Source of the DNA: UBA6170 sp034429975
Lineage (GTDB): Bacteria > Chloroflexota > Anaerolineae > Anaerolineales > Anaerolineaceae
Reading direction: 5' to 3'
Length of the DNA stretch: 64,000 bases
Assembly (NCBI GenBank): GCA_034429975.1
Contig: DAOUFM010000118.1
Span: 1 to 64,000, forward strand
Under the pieces are notes generated by a model. It saw nothing but the letters and a program-made list of their open reading frames with translations, was not told the origin of the DNA and searched no databases. How positions within the stretch are numbered: the stretch's first letter is position 1; every line of letters begins with the position of its first letter. Shown here piece by piece: positions 52,119-61,978 of this stretch. The translations under genes were made by a program, and so were the position numbers.

Positions 52119-53589
52119 CAAAACCGGGTTGGTTGAATTTGCCCAGGCACTCCATCAACTGGGGTGGGAACTGATCGCCAGCGGAGGTACTGCGCGTTTA
52201 TTACGCGAGAATCGTCTGCCGATCACTGAGGTGTCAGAGTACACCAGATCACCCGAGATCCTGGGCGGCCGGGTGAAGACGCTGCATCCCGCCATCCACG
52301 GTGGCATTCTGGCGCGTGGCACCCGGGAACATCAGAGCGAATTAGAGCAATTGAACTGGCAGTACATTGATCTGGTAGTGGTCAATTTGTATCCTTTTGA
52401 AGCCACCATCGCCCAGCCAGATGTCTCGCTGGCTGAAGCGATCGAACAGATTGATATCGGTGGCGTCGCCCTTATCCGCGCAGCCGCCAAGAATCATGAA
52501 CGTGTCACCCTGATTTGTGACCCGGGTGACTACAACCAGGTGCAATTGGCACTTAAAAATGGTGGGATAAGCCCAGAATTAAGGCGGGAACTGGCTATCA
52601 AAGGCTTCTGTACTACCACCCATTACGACGCCATCATTGCTGATTATCTGAGCGGATCAGAAACGCAAAGCTTGCATTTGTACCCTATCCAATCTTTACG
52701 CTATGGCGAAAACCCGCATCAATCTGCACAGTTATTCGCTTATCAAGCCGGGCAGGCCCCATTGGGAGGTCGTGTCTTGCAGGGCAAAGAACTCTCCTAC
52801 AACAACCTGCTCGACCTGGACGCAGCCTGGCGCGCGGTGATCAGTTTTGAGGAGTGCAGTGTTGCCATTGTTAAACATCTCTCACCCTGTGGCATTGCCT
52901 CAGCAGAACGCCAGGTGGAAGCCTACCAGCACGCTCTGGAAAGTGACCCGGTTTCTGCTTTTGGCGGAATCGTCGCTTTTAACCGACCATTAGATGGGGA
53001 GACCGCTGAAAGCGTCAGCCAGTTGTTTGTCGAATGTATCGCAGCGCCTGGATTCAGCCCGGCTGCATTGGAGATTCTTGGACAGAAAAAGAATTTGCGC
53101 TTGCTGGAAATGCCCAATCTCGAAGTTGAGCCACTGGTGGAATATCGCTCCATTGTCCGCGGTTTATTACAACAAACTGTCGATCTGGGTGATCCCAAGG
53201 GCACGCACTGGCGGGTGGTGACCGAGAAACAGCCAACATCAGAACAATATGATGATTTGATGTTCGCCTGGAAAGCCTGCCAGCACGTCAAATCCAACGC
53301 GATTGTTTTTGCCAAAGGCAAAGCCACAGTTGGTATCGGGGGCGGGCAACCTAATCGGGTGGACTGCGTCGTCATGGCAGCCCAACGCGCCGGTGAGAAA
53401 GCCCGCGGAGCAGTGATGGCATCGGATGCCTTCTTTCCATTCTCTGACTCAGTCGAAAAAGCCGCGGCTGCCGGAGTGGTTGCTATTGTCCAGCCAGGCG
53501 GGTCTGTCCGCGATCAGGAATCGATTGATCTCTGCAATCGGCTGGGCATCAGTATGGTATTCACCGCTGTCCGTCATTTCAGGCACTAA
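52090..53589 (+). CDS. purH: Bifunctional AICAR transformylase/IMP cyclohydrolase
   Basis: The 499-residue protein has the MGS-like IMP cyclohydrolase domain (about 1-190; ASGGTARLLRENRLPI, GRVKTLHPAIHGGIL) and the transformylase domain with the catalytic Lys-His in AIVKHLSPCGIAS and GIGGGQPNRVDCV. It completes IMP synthesis. It is the last gene of the purine operon; the start is preceded by AAGGAGG. purB is not in the window. Confidence 0.95.
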   Translation: MPKALLSVHDKTGLVEFAQALHQLGWELIASGGTARLLRENRLPITEVSEYTRSPEILGGRVKTLHPAIHGGILARGTREHQSELEQLNWQYIDLVVVNLYPFEATIAQPDVSLAEAIEQIDIGGVALIRAAAKNHERVTLICDPGDYNQVQLALKNGGISPELRRELAIKGFCTTTHYDAIIADYLSGSETQSLHLYPIQSLRYGENPHQSAQLFAYQAGQAPLGGRVLQGKELSYNNLLDLDAAWRAVISFEECSVAIVKHLSPCGIASAERQVEAYQHALESDPVSAFGGIVAFNRPLDGETAESVSQLFVECIAAPGFSPAALEILGQKKNLRLLEMPNLEVEPLVEYRSIVRGLLQQTVDLGDPKGTHWRVVTEKQPTSEQYDDLMFAWKACQHVKSNAIVFAKGKATVGIGGGQPNRVDCVVMAAQRAGEKARGAVMASDAFFPFSDSVEKAAAAGVVAIVQPGGSVRDQESIDLCNRLGISMVFTAVRHFRH

Positions 53590-53717
53590 AGACAATTTAA
53601 CTGCACAGACTTATTGCAAAGGAAAAACAACAGGTTTATCGGTCACTTGACGCGCGGAGAAAAAACCTTATAATGCATTTAAAGGCTTATCTAAATCAAG
53701 CCGGATTGGAGATCGTT

Positions 53718-53930
53718 ATGGCTGAGAAAACAAGCGAAGGACCGAAGAACCCGAAAATTAAAGAAGCCCGCGAACATATGCGCGCTGCCCGTGAAAACAT
53801 GCATAAAGTTGCAGAATCATTTCTTCCTGAAGGCGTGCGCGATCATCAACGCGCCGCTCGGAAAGAATTTCTATTGGGACTGCGCAGTCTCTTAGATGCG
53901 GCCATCGAACAATCTGAAAAAACAAATTAA
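53718..53930 (+). CDS. Small charged helical protein, unknown function
   Basis: The 70-residue protein starts MAEKTSEGPKNPKIKEAREHMRAAREN (read in parts) and is rich in Lys, Glu, Arg and Ala, mostly predicted helix with no cysteine. TTGGAGAT lies before the ATG at 53718, which is preferred over 53673. It follows the purine operon with a 128-bp gap and ends at a bidirectional terminator. No family recognised. Confidence 0.6.
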   Translation: MAEKTSEGPKNPKIKEAREHMRAARENMHKVAESFLPEGVRDHQRAARKEFLLGLRSLLDAAIEQSEKTN

Positions 53931-53950
53931 TTTCTAACCAAGCGTAAATT

Positions 53951-53989
53951 AAAAAGAGCATGCTGATCCTTTTCAGGCATGCTCTTTTT
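53951..53989. terminator. Bidirectional terminator between converging genes
   Basis: A 13-bp perfect stem, AAAAAGAGCATGC (53951-53963) and GCATGCTCTTTTT (53977-53989), has T-runs on both strands and separates the 70-residue gene from the AarF gene. Confidence 0.85.
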
Positions 53990-54003
53990 GGTTAAGATTT
54001 TTG

Positions 54004-55683
54004 TTACCGCCTCAGGAGGATGATCAAGAATAAAATTCCAGCCATGCTGAAGAAAAGCGTTGCCACCAACCCTTCGCCCCCCAGAAAGAACTGTCCGCCT
54101 GCTAAAAAGAAAGCCGCGAAAAGAATCGCCAGTGTCGTTTTCCGTTGTGCTCTCTGGAGATGTTCAAACTCACGATGCAGCCCTGGCACCCGAACGTCCA
54201 GGCGTCCCTGTTCCAAGCGTGTCATCAGGTTATCGGCCCTGGCTGGTAGGCGAATCGCCAGTTGAAACAGCCGGGTGATTTCGCTCCAGATCATGGACCA
54301 GCGATCATCCTGATCCTGACCTGACAGTTTGCCAGTGTAAGGAACGATGTTCTCAAAGATATTGAAATCCGGGTCCAGCCCGGTGCAAATTCCGGAAAGG
54401 ATGCTGACACAACGCCCCAGTAAAATGATATTATCCGGGGCTTGAAAAGGCATTTCATACAACAGATCCTCGAACTCCTTCATAAAATCTCTGGCTTCAG
54501 AGGCGTGCATCGACATCAATTGGCTGGTGGATTTCCCCCAAAAGCGGTCAAACACCCGTTGGCTGGCTCGTTCAAGCAAATCCAGGTTGGTGCCTGGCAG
54601 CAAGATATCCAGCATTTCGTATGCTTTAATCAACCGGGCGGCGTCCTGCGTTCCGATCGCCAGAACAACCTCTTTCAGTCCATTGTAAGTATTTTCTGCG
54701 AGCGTGTCTGCCATCCCAAAATCGACAAATGTGATTTTCCAGTTCTCCGGGTCATCTCCATCAGCAGCCGGTTGGACAAACAGGTTGCCGGGATGCGGGT
54801 CGGCATGAAAGAAGCGATCCTCAAAAATCTGTTTTAAATAAGCATTGAACAGCTGTTTCGCCACCGCACTGCGATCAATTCCTGCTTTTTCAATCGCTTC
54901 GTAATCTGTGATCTTAATACCCATCACATTCTCCAGGGTAAGAACCCGTTTCGTGGTATGACTCCAGATCACTTTCGGAACGCGAATATTCGGTAGATCC
55001 TTAAAGTTTTCAGCAAACACCTCAGCATTTTTACCTTCATGGATGTAATCGATCTCTTCATATAAGGTGGCACTGAATTCATCGATCAGACGGGGCAAAT
55101 TGGCATGCCGGCTGATGGGTTTATATTTCTGCAACCAATAGCCGACAATTTCGAGGGCTGACAGGTCAATTTTGACAATCTCCTCAATGCGCGGGCGCTG
55201 TACTTTAACCACCACCTCAGGGATTTGAACCTCACCAGCGTCTTTCTGACGCAGACGGGCAACATACACCTGCCCGATCGAAGCGGATGCAAAGGGTTGT
55301 GTATCAAATTCAGCAAAGACCTGCTTCATCGGTAAACCAAATTCAGCTTCAATCAAGGTTTTAATTGGTTCAAACGGCGCCGGCAGCACTTCATCCTGTA
55401 AACCAGCCAATTCCTCGGTCACTTCACGCGGCATTACATCCAGGCGAGCTGACAGGAACTGCCCCATCTTGATCAGCACACCACCCATCCGGATGGCTAA
55501 TAAGCGAAAGCGTTGGGCTATTTTTCGAATACGCCCTGAACGGGTAGCTCTTGATAAGCGTCTCAATCCCAGGCGCGGAAGAATCAGATCCCACCAAATG
55601 ACTCCCAGAATGGTCAAGCCAAAGAAAAACAGGATGCGGTAATAACGGTGTCGTAACATTAAACTGATTATACTCTGCGCCAA
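54004..55683 (-). CDS. AarF/UbiB/ABC1 family atypical kinase
   Basis: The 559-residue protein has the ADCK hallmark KMGQFLSARLDVMP (KxGQ motif, about residue 72), the ASIGQVYVARL nucleotide region, HADPHPGNLFV catalytic loop and FVDFGMAD metal motif, then two C-terminal membrane segments (ILFAAFFLAGGQFF, VATLFFSMAGILFLIILL). Family members support isoprenoid quinone synthesis or lipid transport with weak ATPase activity. Two more helices lie at the N-terminus. It is transcribed alone. Confidence 0.9.
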   Translation of the reverse strand: MAQSIISLMLRHRYYRILFFFGLTILGVIWWDLILPRLGLRRLSRATRSGRIRKIAQRFRLLAIRMGGVLIKMGQFLSARLDVMPREVTEELAGLQDEVLPAPFEPIKTLIEAEFGLPMKQVFAEFDTQPFASASIGQVYVARLRQKDAGEVQIPEVVVKVQRPRIEEIVKIDLSALEIVGYWLQKYKPISRHANLPRLIDEFSATLYEEIDYIHEGKNAEVFAENFKDLPNIRVPKVIWSHTTKRVLTLENVMGIKITDYEAIEKAGIDRSAVAKQLFNAYLKQIFEDRFFHADPHPGNLFVQPAADGDDPENWKITFVDFGMADTLAENTYNGLKEVVLAIGTQDAARLIKAYEMLDILLPGTNLDLLERASQRVFDRFWGKSTSQLMSMHASEARDFMKEFEDLLYEMPFQAPDNIILLGRCVSILSGICTGLDPDFNIFENIVPYTGKLSGQDQDDRWSMIWSEITRLFQLAIRLPARADNLMTRLEQGRLDVRVPGLHREFEHLQRAQRKTTLAILFAAFFLAGGQFFLGGEGLVATLFFSMAGILFLIILLRR

Positions 55684-55727
55684 ATAATAATCGTCTCATT
55701 AGCTGTATTTACCTTTATTCTTAAAAT

Positions 55728-55771
55728 GAAAAAGTGTGTGGCTCAAGAATTAATAAGCGACACACTTTTTC
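55728..55771 (-). terminator. Terminator of the liv operon
   Basis: Arms at 55728-55739 and 55760-55771 (GAAAAAGTGTGT and its complement) form a 12-bp stem with a T-run on the minus strand, 52 bp after the livF stop. The T-run on the plus strand is similar. Confidence 0.75.
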
Positions 55772-55823
55772 TTTTTTCATCACTTTCCGAATATTCAAAT
55801 TATCTTTCCAGAATGATTTTTTA

Positions 55824-56543
55824 TTATCCTCCCAGGTAAGCCTCTTTCACTTTCGGATTGCCTAGCAATTCCACACCGGTTCCGGTTTGAGAAATGGTAC
55901 CGGTCTCAAGAACATAACCCCGATTTGCCAACCGTAGAGCCATGTTGGCATTCTGTTCCACCAGCAAAATGGTGGTGCCAGTCTGATTGATCTCCTGCAG
56001 AACCCTGAAAATTTCACGGACCAGCACCGGCGCCAATCCCATGGAGGGCTCATCCAACAGCATCATTTTTCCCCGGCTCATTAACGCCCGACCGACTGCC
56101 AGCATCTGCTGCTCACCACCGGACAGCGTGCCACCTAATTGTCCACGCCTTTCTTCCAGGCGGGGAAAAATTTCAAAAACACGTTTGTAGTCTTTATCCA
56201 GTTCTGATTTGTCTTTTCGGCTCCAGGTGGCCAGTTTCAGGTTTTCCAAAACGGTCAGGTTTCCAAAGATACCACGCCCTTCCGGAACCTGAGCAATTCC
56301 CATCCCAACAATTTTGTCGGCAGAAATAGCGTTCAGACTTTTCCCTTGATAGGTGACCGAGCCTTTATAGGGCACCAAACCGGAAATAGCACGCAAAGTA
56401 GAAGATTTTCCAGCTCCATTGGCGCCAATTAAAGTGACAATTTCGCCTTCATACACATCGAAGGAGATGCCTTTTACAGCCTTGATATTTCCATAGGAAA
56501 TCGTTAATTCTTTGACGGATAAGGTGATCTCCGCTGAACTCAT
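55824..56543 (-). CDS. livF: Branched-chain amino-acid ABC importer ATPase LivF
   Basis: The 239-residue ATPase has Walker A LIGANGAGKSSTL, signature LSGGEQQMLAVGRALM and Walker B MMLLDEPSMGLAPV, all diagnostic of LivF. It overlaps livG by 4 bases (56540-56543). With LivG it drives import of leucine, isoleucine or valine, or other amino acids or amides handled by this family. It is the last gene of the operon. Confidence 0.94.
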   Translation of the reverse strand: MSSAEITLSVKELTISYGNIKAVKGISFDVYEGEIVTLIGANGAGKSSTLRAISGLVPYKGSVTYQGKSLNAISADKIVGMGIAQVPEGRGIFGNLTVLENLKLATWSRKDKSELDKDYKRVFEIFPRLEERRGQLGGTLSGGEQQMLAVGRALMSRGKMMLLDEPSMGLAPVLVREIFRVLQEINQTGTTILLVEQNANMALRLANRGYVLETGTISQTGTGVELLGNPKVKEAYLGG

Positions 56544-57307
56544 AGTTCACCTCCTTCTCCCAGATAGGCTTCAAGAACTTTTGGATTATTCTGAATTTCA
56601 TGTGGCAGCCCTTCCGCCAGAGTAGCACCAAAATCCAGGACTTTTAAGCGCTCACAAACGCCCATCACCAACCTCATTTGATGTTCAATCAAGATGATGG
56701 TTAGTTTAAATTCTTTCCGAATCCAGGTAATAAACTCCATCAATTGCACGATTTCATTAGGGTTCATCCCGGCGGCTGGTTCGTCCAACAATAGAATTTT
56801 CGGATGGGTCGCCAGTGCACGAGCAATTTCCAACCGGCGTTGTGACCCATAAGGTAGATTCTTGGCGGCTTCATCCGCTAAATCCTGCAACTTGAACACC
56901 GCCAAAAGGTCCATCGAATCATTGGTGATACGGTGCTCCTCTTCTTTGTAACGCCCCATGTGAAACATTCCCTCTAATGGGTTGTAATCAGTTTGCGAAT
57001 AATGCGCAATGCGTACATTATCCAGCACAGAAAGATCCCTAAAGAGTCGGATGTTCTGGAACGTTCTGGCGATACCCAAAGCGGTGATCTGGTTGGGAGT
57101 TTTTCCGACCAATTCAACGCCTTCCATGGTAATACTACCCTTTGAGGCTTTATAGACACCTGTTATCAGGTTGAAGACTGTTGTCTTACCGGCACCATTC
57201 GGGCCTATGATGCCCACCAGTTCAAAGGGTTGTAAATCAAGATTAAAGTTGGAGACCGCGCATAGTCCGCCAAAGTAGTGGGTTACTTCTTTAGCCTGCA
57301 GCAACAT
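56540..57307 (-). CDS. livG: Branched-chain amino-acid ABC importer ATPase LivG
   Basis: The 255-residue ATPase starts MLLQAKEVTHYFGGLCAV, with Walker A IIGPNGAGKTTVFNLITG, signature LPYGSQRRLEIARAL and Walker B LLLDEPAAGMNP; the LivG-specific extension EEEHRITNDSMDLL is present. The start at 57307 has AAGGAGG 6 bases upstream and overlaps the livM end by 17 bases; an earlier in-frame ATG lies deeper inside livM. Confidence 0.94.
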   Translation of the reverse strand: MLLQAKEVTHYFGGLCAVSNFNLDLQPFELVGIIGPNGAGKTTVFNLITGVYKASKGSITMEGVELVGKTPNQITALGIARTFQNIRLFRDLSVLDNVRIAHYSQTDYNPLEGMFHMGRYKEEEHRITNDSMDLLAVFKLQDLADEAAKNLPYGSQRRLEIARALATHPKILLLDEPAAGMNPNEIVQLMEFITWIRKEFKLTIILIEHQMRLVMGVCERLKVLDFGATLAEGLPHEIQNNPKVLEAYLGEGGEL

Positions 57308-58346
57308 CTTCAGCCTCCTTTTTCTTGCGCCATAACTTGCTGGCAATCAGGTCATATCCGGGGATAAACCAGCGGAATTCCTTCAAGCCCATAATACCCC
57401 GTGGCCGGTAAATCATCAGCAATACCAACACCAAGGGCATTAAGACCATCCGCCACATGCCCAACGGGCGTAACACCTCCAGCAAAACCGTAAAAATAAC
57501 CGCCCCAATCATCGAACCGGCAATCGATCCAATTCCACCCAGGTAGACCATGATGAGAATGTCGGTTGATTTTACGATATCGAACACCCGTGGGCTGATA
57601 AATTGGAGGACATGCGCAAACAACGCGCCCCCAATGCCTGCAAAGAAGGAGGAGAGGATAAAGGCCAAAAGTTTGGTTTGTTTCGTATTCACACTCATCA
57701 GGTCACTGGCAATTTCATCTTCTCGGATGGACAATACCCCGCGGCCATATTTCGAATAAACAAAATTTCGAATAACTGCAATCGTAATAACGACCCAGAT
57801 AAATGTCCACGGTAAGGTAGTTAGTTTGGGAATGCCAGGAATACCGCGTGGCCCTCCAATCGCATCAATGTTTTCAATCACAGATTTTACAATCATCAGG
57901 AACGCCAGCGTGACAATCGCCAGATAGTCTCCTCTGGTTTTGAAGGAAGGGATGGCGACTACCAACCCGACCAGTGCCGCGCCGAGCCCGCCAGCGACTA
58001 CAACCAACGGGAATAGCCAGGGAATCAACTTGTCGGGCAAAACAGCCGTTGTAAGCAATGCTGAAACATATGCTCCAACCGCCATAAACCCGGCATGACC
58101 AACAGAGAATTCGCCCATAAACCCGTTAATTAAATTTAGGCTGGTCGTCAAAATGATGTTAATTCCAACATAAATTATGATCAGAATTACATACTCATTT
58201 AATAATCTAAATTGTGGTATCGCAAAGGATAAGATCAATCCAATACCCAGCAAAATCGGTAATAGCTTGCGATTCGTAGCAATCTTTTCCCATTGCACTT
58301 TAAACCGTTCGATCCATGTTTGTAGTTGAGAAGAATTGGTTGTCAT
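57291..58346 (-). CDS. livM: Branched-chain amino-acid ABC importer permease LivM
   Basis: A 351-residue BPD_transp_2 permease. It has about ten membrane segments, GFMGEFSVGHAGFMAVGAYVSALL near the middle (read in parts) and the ATPase-contacting loop REDEIASDLMSVNTKQTKLL. Its N-terminal 25 residues and C-terminal tail (KLWRKKKEAEDVAAG) are cytosolic and basic. It is separated from livH by 2 bp. Confidence 0.93.
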   Translation of the reverse strand: MTTNSSQLQTWIERFKVQWEKIATNRKLLPILLGIGLILSFAIPQFRLLNEYVILIIIYVGINIILTTSLNLINGFMGEFSVGHAGFMAVGAYVSALLTTAVLPDKLIPWLFPLVVVAGGLGAALVGLVVAIPSFKTRGDYLAIVTLAFLMIVKSVIENIDAIGGPRGIPGIPKLTTLPWTFIWVVITIAVIRNFVYSKYGRGVLSIREDEIASDLMSVNTKQTKLLAFILSSFFAGIGGALFAHVLQFISPRVFDIVKSTDILIMVYLGGIGSIAGSMIGAVIFTVLLEVLRPLGMWRMVLMPLVLVLLMIYRPRGIMGLKEFRWFIPGYDLIASKLWRKKKEAEDVAAG

Positions 58347-58348
58347 GG

Positions 58349-59224
58349 CTACACCTTCTGTGGTCTTGGTTTTCCAAGGATACCGTACGGGCGAAAGATC
58401 AGTAAGATCAACAACAGAGTGAAGGCGACAAAATCGCGATAGGTGGAAGGCAGGAAGGCTGCCACCAAAATTTCCACACCACCCAGGATAAATCCGCCGA
58501 TCATCGCGCCGCGAATATTACCAATCCCCCCAACCACCGCAGCGATGAAGGCCTTCCACCCGATCAGGATCCCCATATACGGGTCAATGACCGGAAAGGC
58601 CAATGCATACATCACCCCGGCTGCACCGCCTAAACTGGTTCCAATTGCAAAAGTTGCAGAGATCACCAGGTTCAATGGCACACCCATCAAGGGGACAATC
58701 GTTTTATCCCAGGAGATGGCGCGCATGGCCATTCCTACCATCGTCTTGCGGATAATATAATCCAATATAATCAGCAAGATGATCGAAAGGATGATGATCA
58801 ACACCTGCAGCGATGAAATGGAAACGCCGCCAACATTCCAGGTTATATTTTTTATTAAGGTGGGGACGTGCTGAGGGTAGGGGGCAAATACGAGCGTAAA
58901 ATTTTCCAGAAAAATGCCCACTCCCAAAGCGGTAATAATCGCGGATACACGTGGCGCCTGGCGCAAAGGTTTATACGCAAAACGCTCGATCAACACACCC
59001 ACAATCGCCACACCGATCATCGAAAGCAGCAGGGTAGGAACAAAAGGTAATCCCAGCGCCGTAGCAGCCAGGAAACAGAAAAAAGCTCCCACCATAAACA
59101 GATCGCCATGGGCAAAATTGATCATGGTTAAAATTCCATAAACCATGGTGTAACCCAAAGCAATCAACGCATAAATACTACCCAGTTGCAGGGCATTTAG
59201 AATTTGTTGAAAAAGATATGTCAT
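58349..59224 (-). CDS. livH: Branched-chain amino-acid ABC importer permease LivH
   Basis: A 291-residue permease with LQLGSIYALIALGYTMVYGIL, MINFAHGDLFMVGAF and the ATPase-contacting loop MRAISWDKTIVPLMGV, all typical of LivH. About eight membrane segments. It lies 70 bp downstream of the binding-protein gene. Confidence 0.93.
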   Translation of the reverse strand: MTYLFQQILNALQLGSIYALIALGYTMVYGILTMINFAHGDLFMVGAFFCFLAATALGLPFVPTLLLSMIGVAIVGVLIERFAYKPLRQAPRVSAIITALGVGIFLENFTLVFAPYPQHVPTLIKNITWNVGGVSISSLQVLIIILSIILLIILDYIIRKTMVGMAMRAISWDKTIVPLMGVPLNLVISATFAIGTSLGGAAGVMYALAFPVIDPYMGILIGWKAFIAAVVGGIGNIRGAMIGGFILGGVEILVAAFLPSTYRDFVAFTLLLILLIFRPYGILGKPRPQKV

Positions 59225-59294
59225 TGGATACCCCTGGGAAAAAAATCATCCGCAGGTGGAGATTTCACGCCTGCGGATGTTGATGAGAGAGAAT

Positions 59295-60467
59295 CTACGG
59301 GTTCGCGTTTGCAAACCAGACGAATTTATCGCCTTTCACCTGTAGGATCACCGCGCTCTTGATCGGGTCGCCTGAACCTTCTTTGAAGGCCATATTACCG
59401 GTTACCCCTTCGAAGTTGGAGATCTTGGTCATACCGTCACGCACCGCTTCGCGATCAATCTTGCCAGCATTTTGCAGAGCCTGCCAGAGTAATCCAAAAG
59501 AATCAAACGTCAGAGCAGCAACATCATCCGGTGTAACGCCATATTTAGCGCTATACTCATTGATAAATTTTTTCGCATTTGGTGTAGCGGCATCCGCTGC
59601 ATAATGAGTGCTGAAATAATAGCCTTCACAATCGGTGCCACACAGTGTGATCAGCTCAGAACTGCCCCAGGAATCGGACCCCAGGAAGGGCACATTGATG
59701 CCCAATTGATGCGCCTGTTGAATCTGCAGAGGGACTTCACTGTAATAATTCGGCAGGAAAATAACTTCCGGCCCGGCTTCTTTAATTTTGGTTAACTGAG
59801 CAGTGAAGTTCTTGTCGCCGGTGGTATAGGTCTCATAAGCCACGACTTTTCCACCATTCTCTTCATAAGTTTCTTTAAAGAATTCTGCAATTCCTTTGTT
59901 GTATTCTGAAGCAACATCAAACAAAACAGCAGCTTTTGTAGTTTTCAAATTATCCAGCGCAAATTTCGCAACCACACGTCCCTGGAAAGGATCAATAAAA
60001 GCCGCCCGGAACACGTATTTCTTGGGTTCATCAGTCTTGGCATCCAGGGTGGTCTTTGGGCTGGTTGACCAGGGGCTGATCAATACCACCTTTGAGCTTT
60101 CTGCTACTTCCGAAGCTGGGATGGCATAACGGCTGGCATTTGGCCCAATGATGGCAACGACGTTTTGTTGCGTGATCAGTTTTTGGGCTGCCGAAGCAGA
60201 TTGATCAGCTTTGCCAGCATTATCTTCGATATATAACTCGACTTTATATTTCTTGCCGCCAACTTCCAGCCCGCCAGCATCATTGATTTCCTGAACCGCC
60301 ATTTCTGCTGCATTCTTACAGGAAGCACCCACCGCTGGGATATCACCGGTTAATTCAGCAATGACACCCACTTTGATGGTTTGCGCCTGGCCACCTGACT
60401 GGCCACATGCGCTTAATACCATACTTAAAATCAAAACCACGCCTAATAATAAGGCTATCTTTTTCAT
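59295..60467 (-). CDS. livK: Branched-chain amino-acid-type ABC importer binding lipoprotein
   Basis: The 390-residue protein has a lipoprotein signal with Cys21 in VLSACGQSGG and a type I periplasmic-binding fold of the Peripla_BP_6 family (IKVGVIAELTGDIPAVGASCKNAAEMAV read in parts, VVAIIGPNASRYAIPASEVAE). Members bind leucine, isoleucine, valine, other amino acids, urea or amides; the ligand is not fixed by sequence. It is the first gene of the liv operon, transcribed from the promoter at 60594-60622. Confidence 0.9.
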   Translation of the reverse strand: MKKIALLLGVVLILSMVLSACGQSGGQAQTIKVGVIAELTGDIPAVGASCKNAAEMAVQEINDAGGLEVGGKKYKVELYIEDNAGKADQSASAAQKLITQQNVVAIIGPNASRYAIPASEVAESSKVVLISPWSTSPKTTLDAKTDEPKKYVFRAAFIDPFQGRVVAKFALDNLKTTKAAVLFDVASEYNKGIAEFFKETYEENGGKVVAYETYTTGDKNFTAQLTKIKEAGPEVIFLPNYYSEVPLQIQQAHQLGINVPFLGSDSWGSSELITLCGTDCEGYYFSTHYAADAATPNAKKFINEYSAKYGVTPDDVAALTFDSFGLLWQALQNAGKIDREAVRDGMTKISNFEGVTGNMAFKEGSGDPIKSAVILQVKGDKFVWFANANP

Positions 60468-60593
60468 TTCTTATTCCTCCGTGAATTATTCAATTAGGGA
60501 TTGGGTTGAGTAACAAAATAAAAATTGAGTTGGGGAAAGATATATCTACCGGAAGCAATCACCTCCATTCAATATAACCTAGTCTATCTTTTT

Positions 60594-60639
60594 ATATTAC
60601 AGAAGTTATTTACTAATGTCAACTAGAAATTTGACATTA
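60594..60639 (-). promoter_or_regulatory. Promoter of the liv operon with overlapping palindrome
   Basis: On the minus strand TTGACA (60622-60617) and TAATAT (60599-60594) are spaced by 17 bp, close to the sigma-70 consensus. The -35 box lies in the 9-bp inverted repeat TAATGTCAA/TTGACATTA (60614-60622 and 60631-60639), a probable operator. The leader is about 120 nt. Confidence 0.7.
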
Positions 60640-60709
60640 TTTCTATCAGATTCATCAAGAATAGGATATAGCTAAAAGCTATCAGGGGAAAGTAAAAAAG
60701 AAAAAGTCT

Positions 60710-60735
60710 GCCCCTCTAATTTTTATTAGAGGGGC
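60710..60735 (-). terminator. Terminator of the two-gene hypothetical unit
   Basis: The 11-bp stem GCCCCTCTAAT/ATTAGAGGGGC with a four-base loop is followed on the minus strand by AGACTTTTTCTTTTTT. It lies about 80 bp after the stop at 60817. Confidence 0.8.
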
Positions 60736-60816
60736 TTTGAAAAAGAGTAGGAAAAGATTGTTTGTAAATTAGCCTTGATAATTAAAAATTAAATAAATAT
60801 TTTTCTTTATTAAATC

Positions 60817-61125
60817 TTAATTTTTAACTTTCTGGTTTTCGGATGAATCTTGTTGGCCTTGTTCAAGACTTGCTTTGAGAAAAACTTCTTTTGCCAATTG
60901 TAATCTTTCTTTTCCTTCAGTATTAATTCCAGCATTTTCTGCAGTAACTCGCCATAACTCTTCAGGATAAGCTAAGCTTAAACTGTAACTCCTCTCATAG
61001 TTTTCAAAGAAATCTCTCAAAAAATTGAAATCTTCATCAGAAATTATTTCTTTCTTCATTTCAACAACAAGATCATGGATTTCATTGGCGACTTGAATTA
61101 ATTCTCTCTTTATGGATCTCTTCAT
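60817..61125 (-). CDS. Hypothetical protein, helical
   Basis: The 102-residue protein is rich in Glu and Lys and almost entirely predicted helix (KRSIKRELIQVANEIHDLVVEMKKEI, read in parts), without membrane segment or signal. It shares one base with the preceding gene's stop (TAATG), so the two are coupled. Its AT-rich codon use differs from the purine and liv operons. No family recognised. Confidence 0.6.
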   Translation of the reverse strand: MKRSIKRELIQVANEIHDLVVEMKKEIISDEDFNFLRDFFENYERSYSLSLAYPEELWRVTAENAGINTEGKERLQLAKEVFLKASLEQGQQDSSENQKVKN

Positions 61126-61958
61126 TATATAAAAAGCTCCTGCGGCAGCAAATTTGCTGCTAAATCAGGTAAATCCCACCAACTTTTATCAAGGATTTCT
61201 GAATTCCCATTTTCAGGAACCTCATTTTCAACAAATAAAACTTGCCAGGGATTGATTTGCATAGGATTATTTGTCTGGTTACTCACTAAAGTAGTAAGGA
61301 TTTCATGAACAATATTCTGTTTATCTTCTCCACTGCGAATTAGAATACTCGACAATTCAAGTATCGGATTGGATAGAGAGGTATCATCATCTAATTCGCC
61401 ACTGAATGACGCACCATTCAGGTTTCTTGATAGAACAATGGCAGGTGCTGTTTTTGTAAATAAGCAAAAAGTTCTAAGTAAGGAAGAATAAAACTGAAAG
61501 CATAATTGTGAGGAATAAGCATCTTCTGATAATTCGTTTTCATTGTGGTTATGGATACTGGTATTAATAATTAAAGTATCCTGCTCCCAGAAGATATCAA
61601 GATTTCCAATGATGAAATCATTAGCCAGTTCTGTATCTCGTATTTCTTGTTGAGGAGCTCCTTTTTCAAAAACAAACTGATTTCTAAGATTTCTTTCCCT
61701 CTCAGAAAAAGAATTGTTATTAACTTCATCACCAGCAGGGTAGTATTTGATTAAAAAGTTTGCAACATTCTCGAGTTGAGATGGGAGTGAAAACAAATCA
61801 AAAACACCTGAAAAATTATGTAGCCAAAAATACCAACCTCTGTTTTTGGTAAGTCCACTCACCATTCTAAATCCAATTTGATCCCTAATTTTTTCATTAA
61901 AAATTGAATACAAAATGATATTATTTATTTTAGAAAGTATCTTATTGTTTTTATCCAT
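61125..61958 (-). CDS. Hypothetical protein
   Basis: The 277-residue soluble protein has no recognised domain. It contains WYFWLHNFSGVFDLF, FIIGNLDIFWEQDTLIINTSIHNHNENE (read in parts) and many Asn and Ser residues; composition is AT-rich. It starts with ATG at 61958 and is coupled to the 102-residue gene. Context (downstream of an MBL-fold protein, before the liv operon) gives no functional clue. Confidence 0.55.
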   Translation of the reverse strand: MDKNNKILSKINNIILYSIFNEKIRDQIGFRMVSGLTKNRGWYFWLHNFSGVFDLFSLPSQLENVANFLIKYYPAGDEVNNNSFSERERNLRNQFVFEKGAPQQEIRDTELANDFIIGNLDIFWEQDTLIINTSIHNHNENELSEDAYSSQLCFQFYSSLLRTFCLFTKTAPAIVLSRNLNGASFSGELDDDTSLSNPILELSSILIRSGEDKQNIVHEILTTLVSNQTNNPMQINPWQVLFVENEVPENGNSEILDKSWWDLPDLAANLLPQELFI

Positions 61959-61978
61959 CGCAATCCTATTTTTGTTTT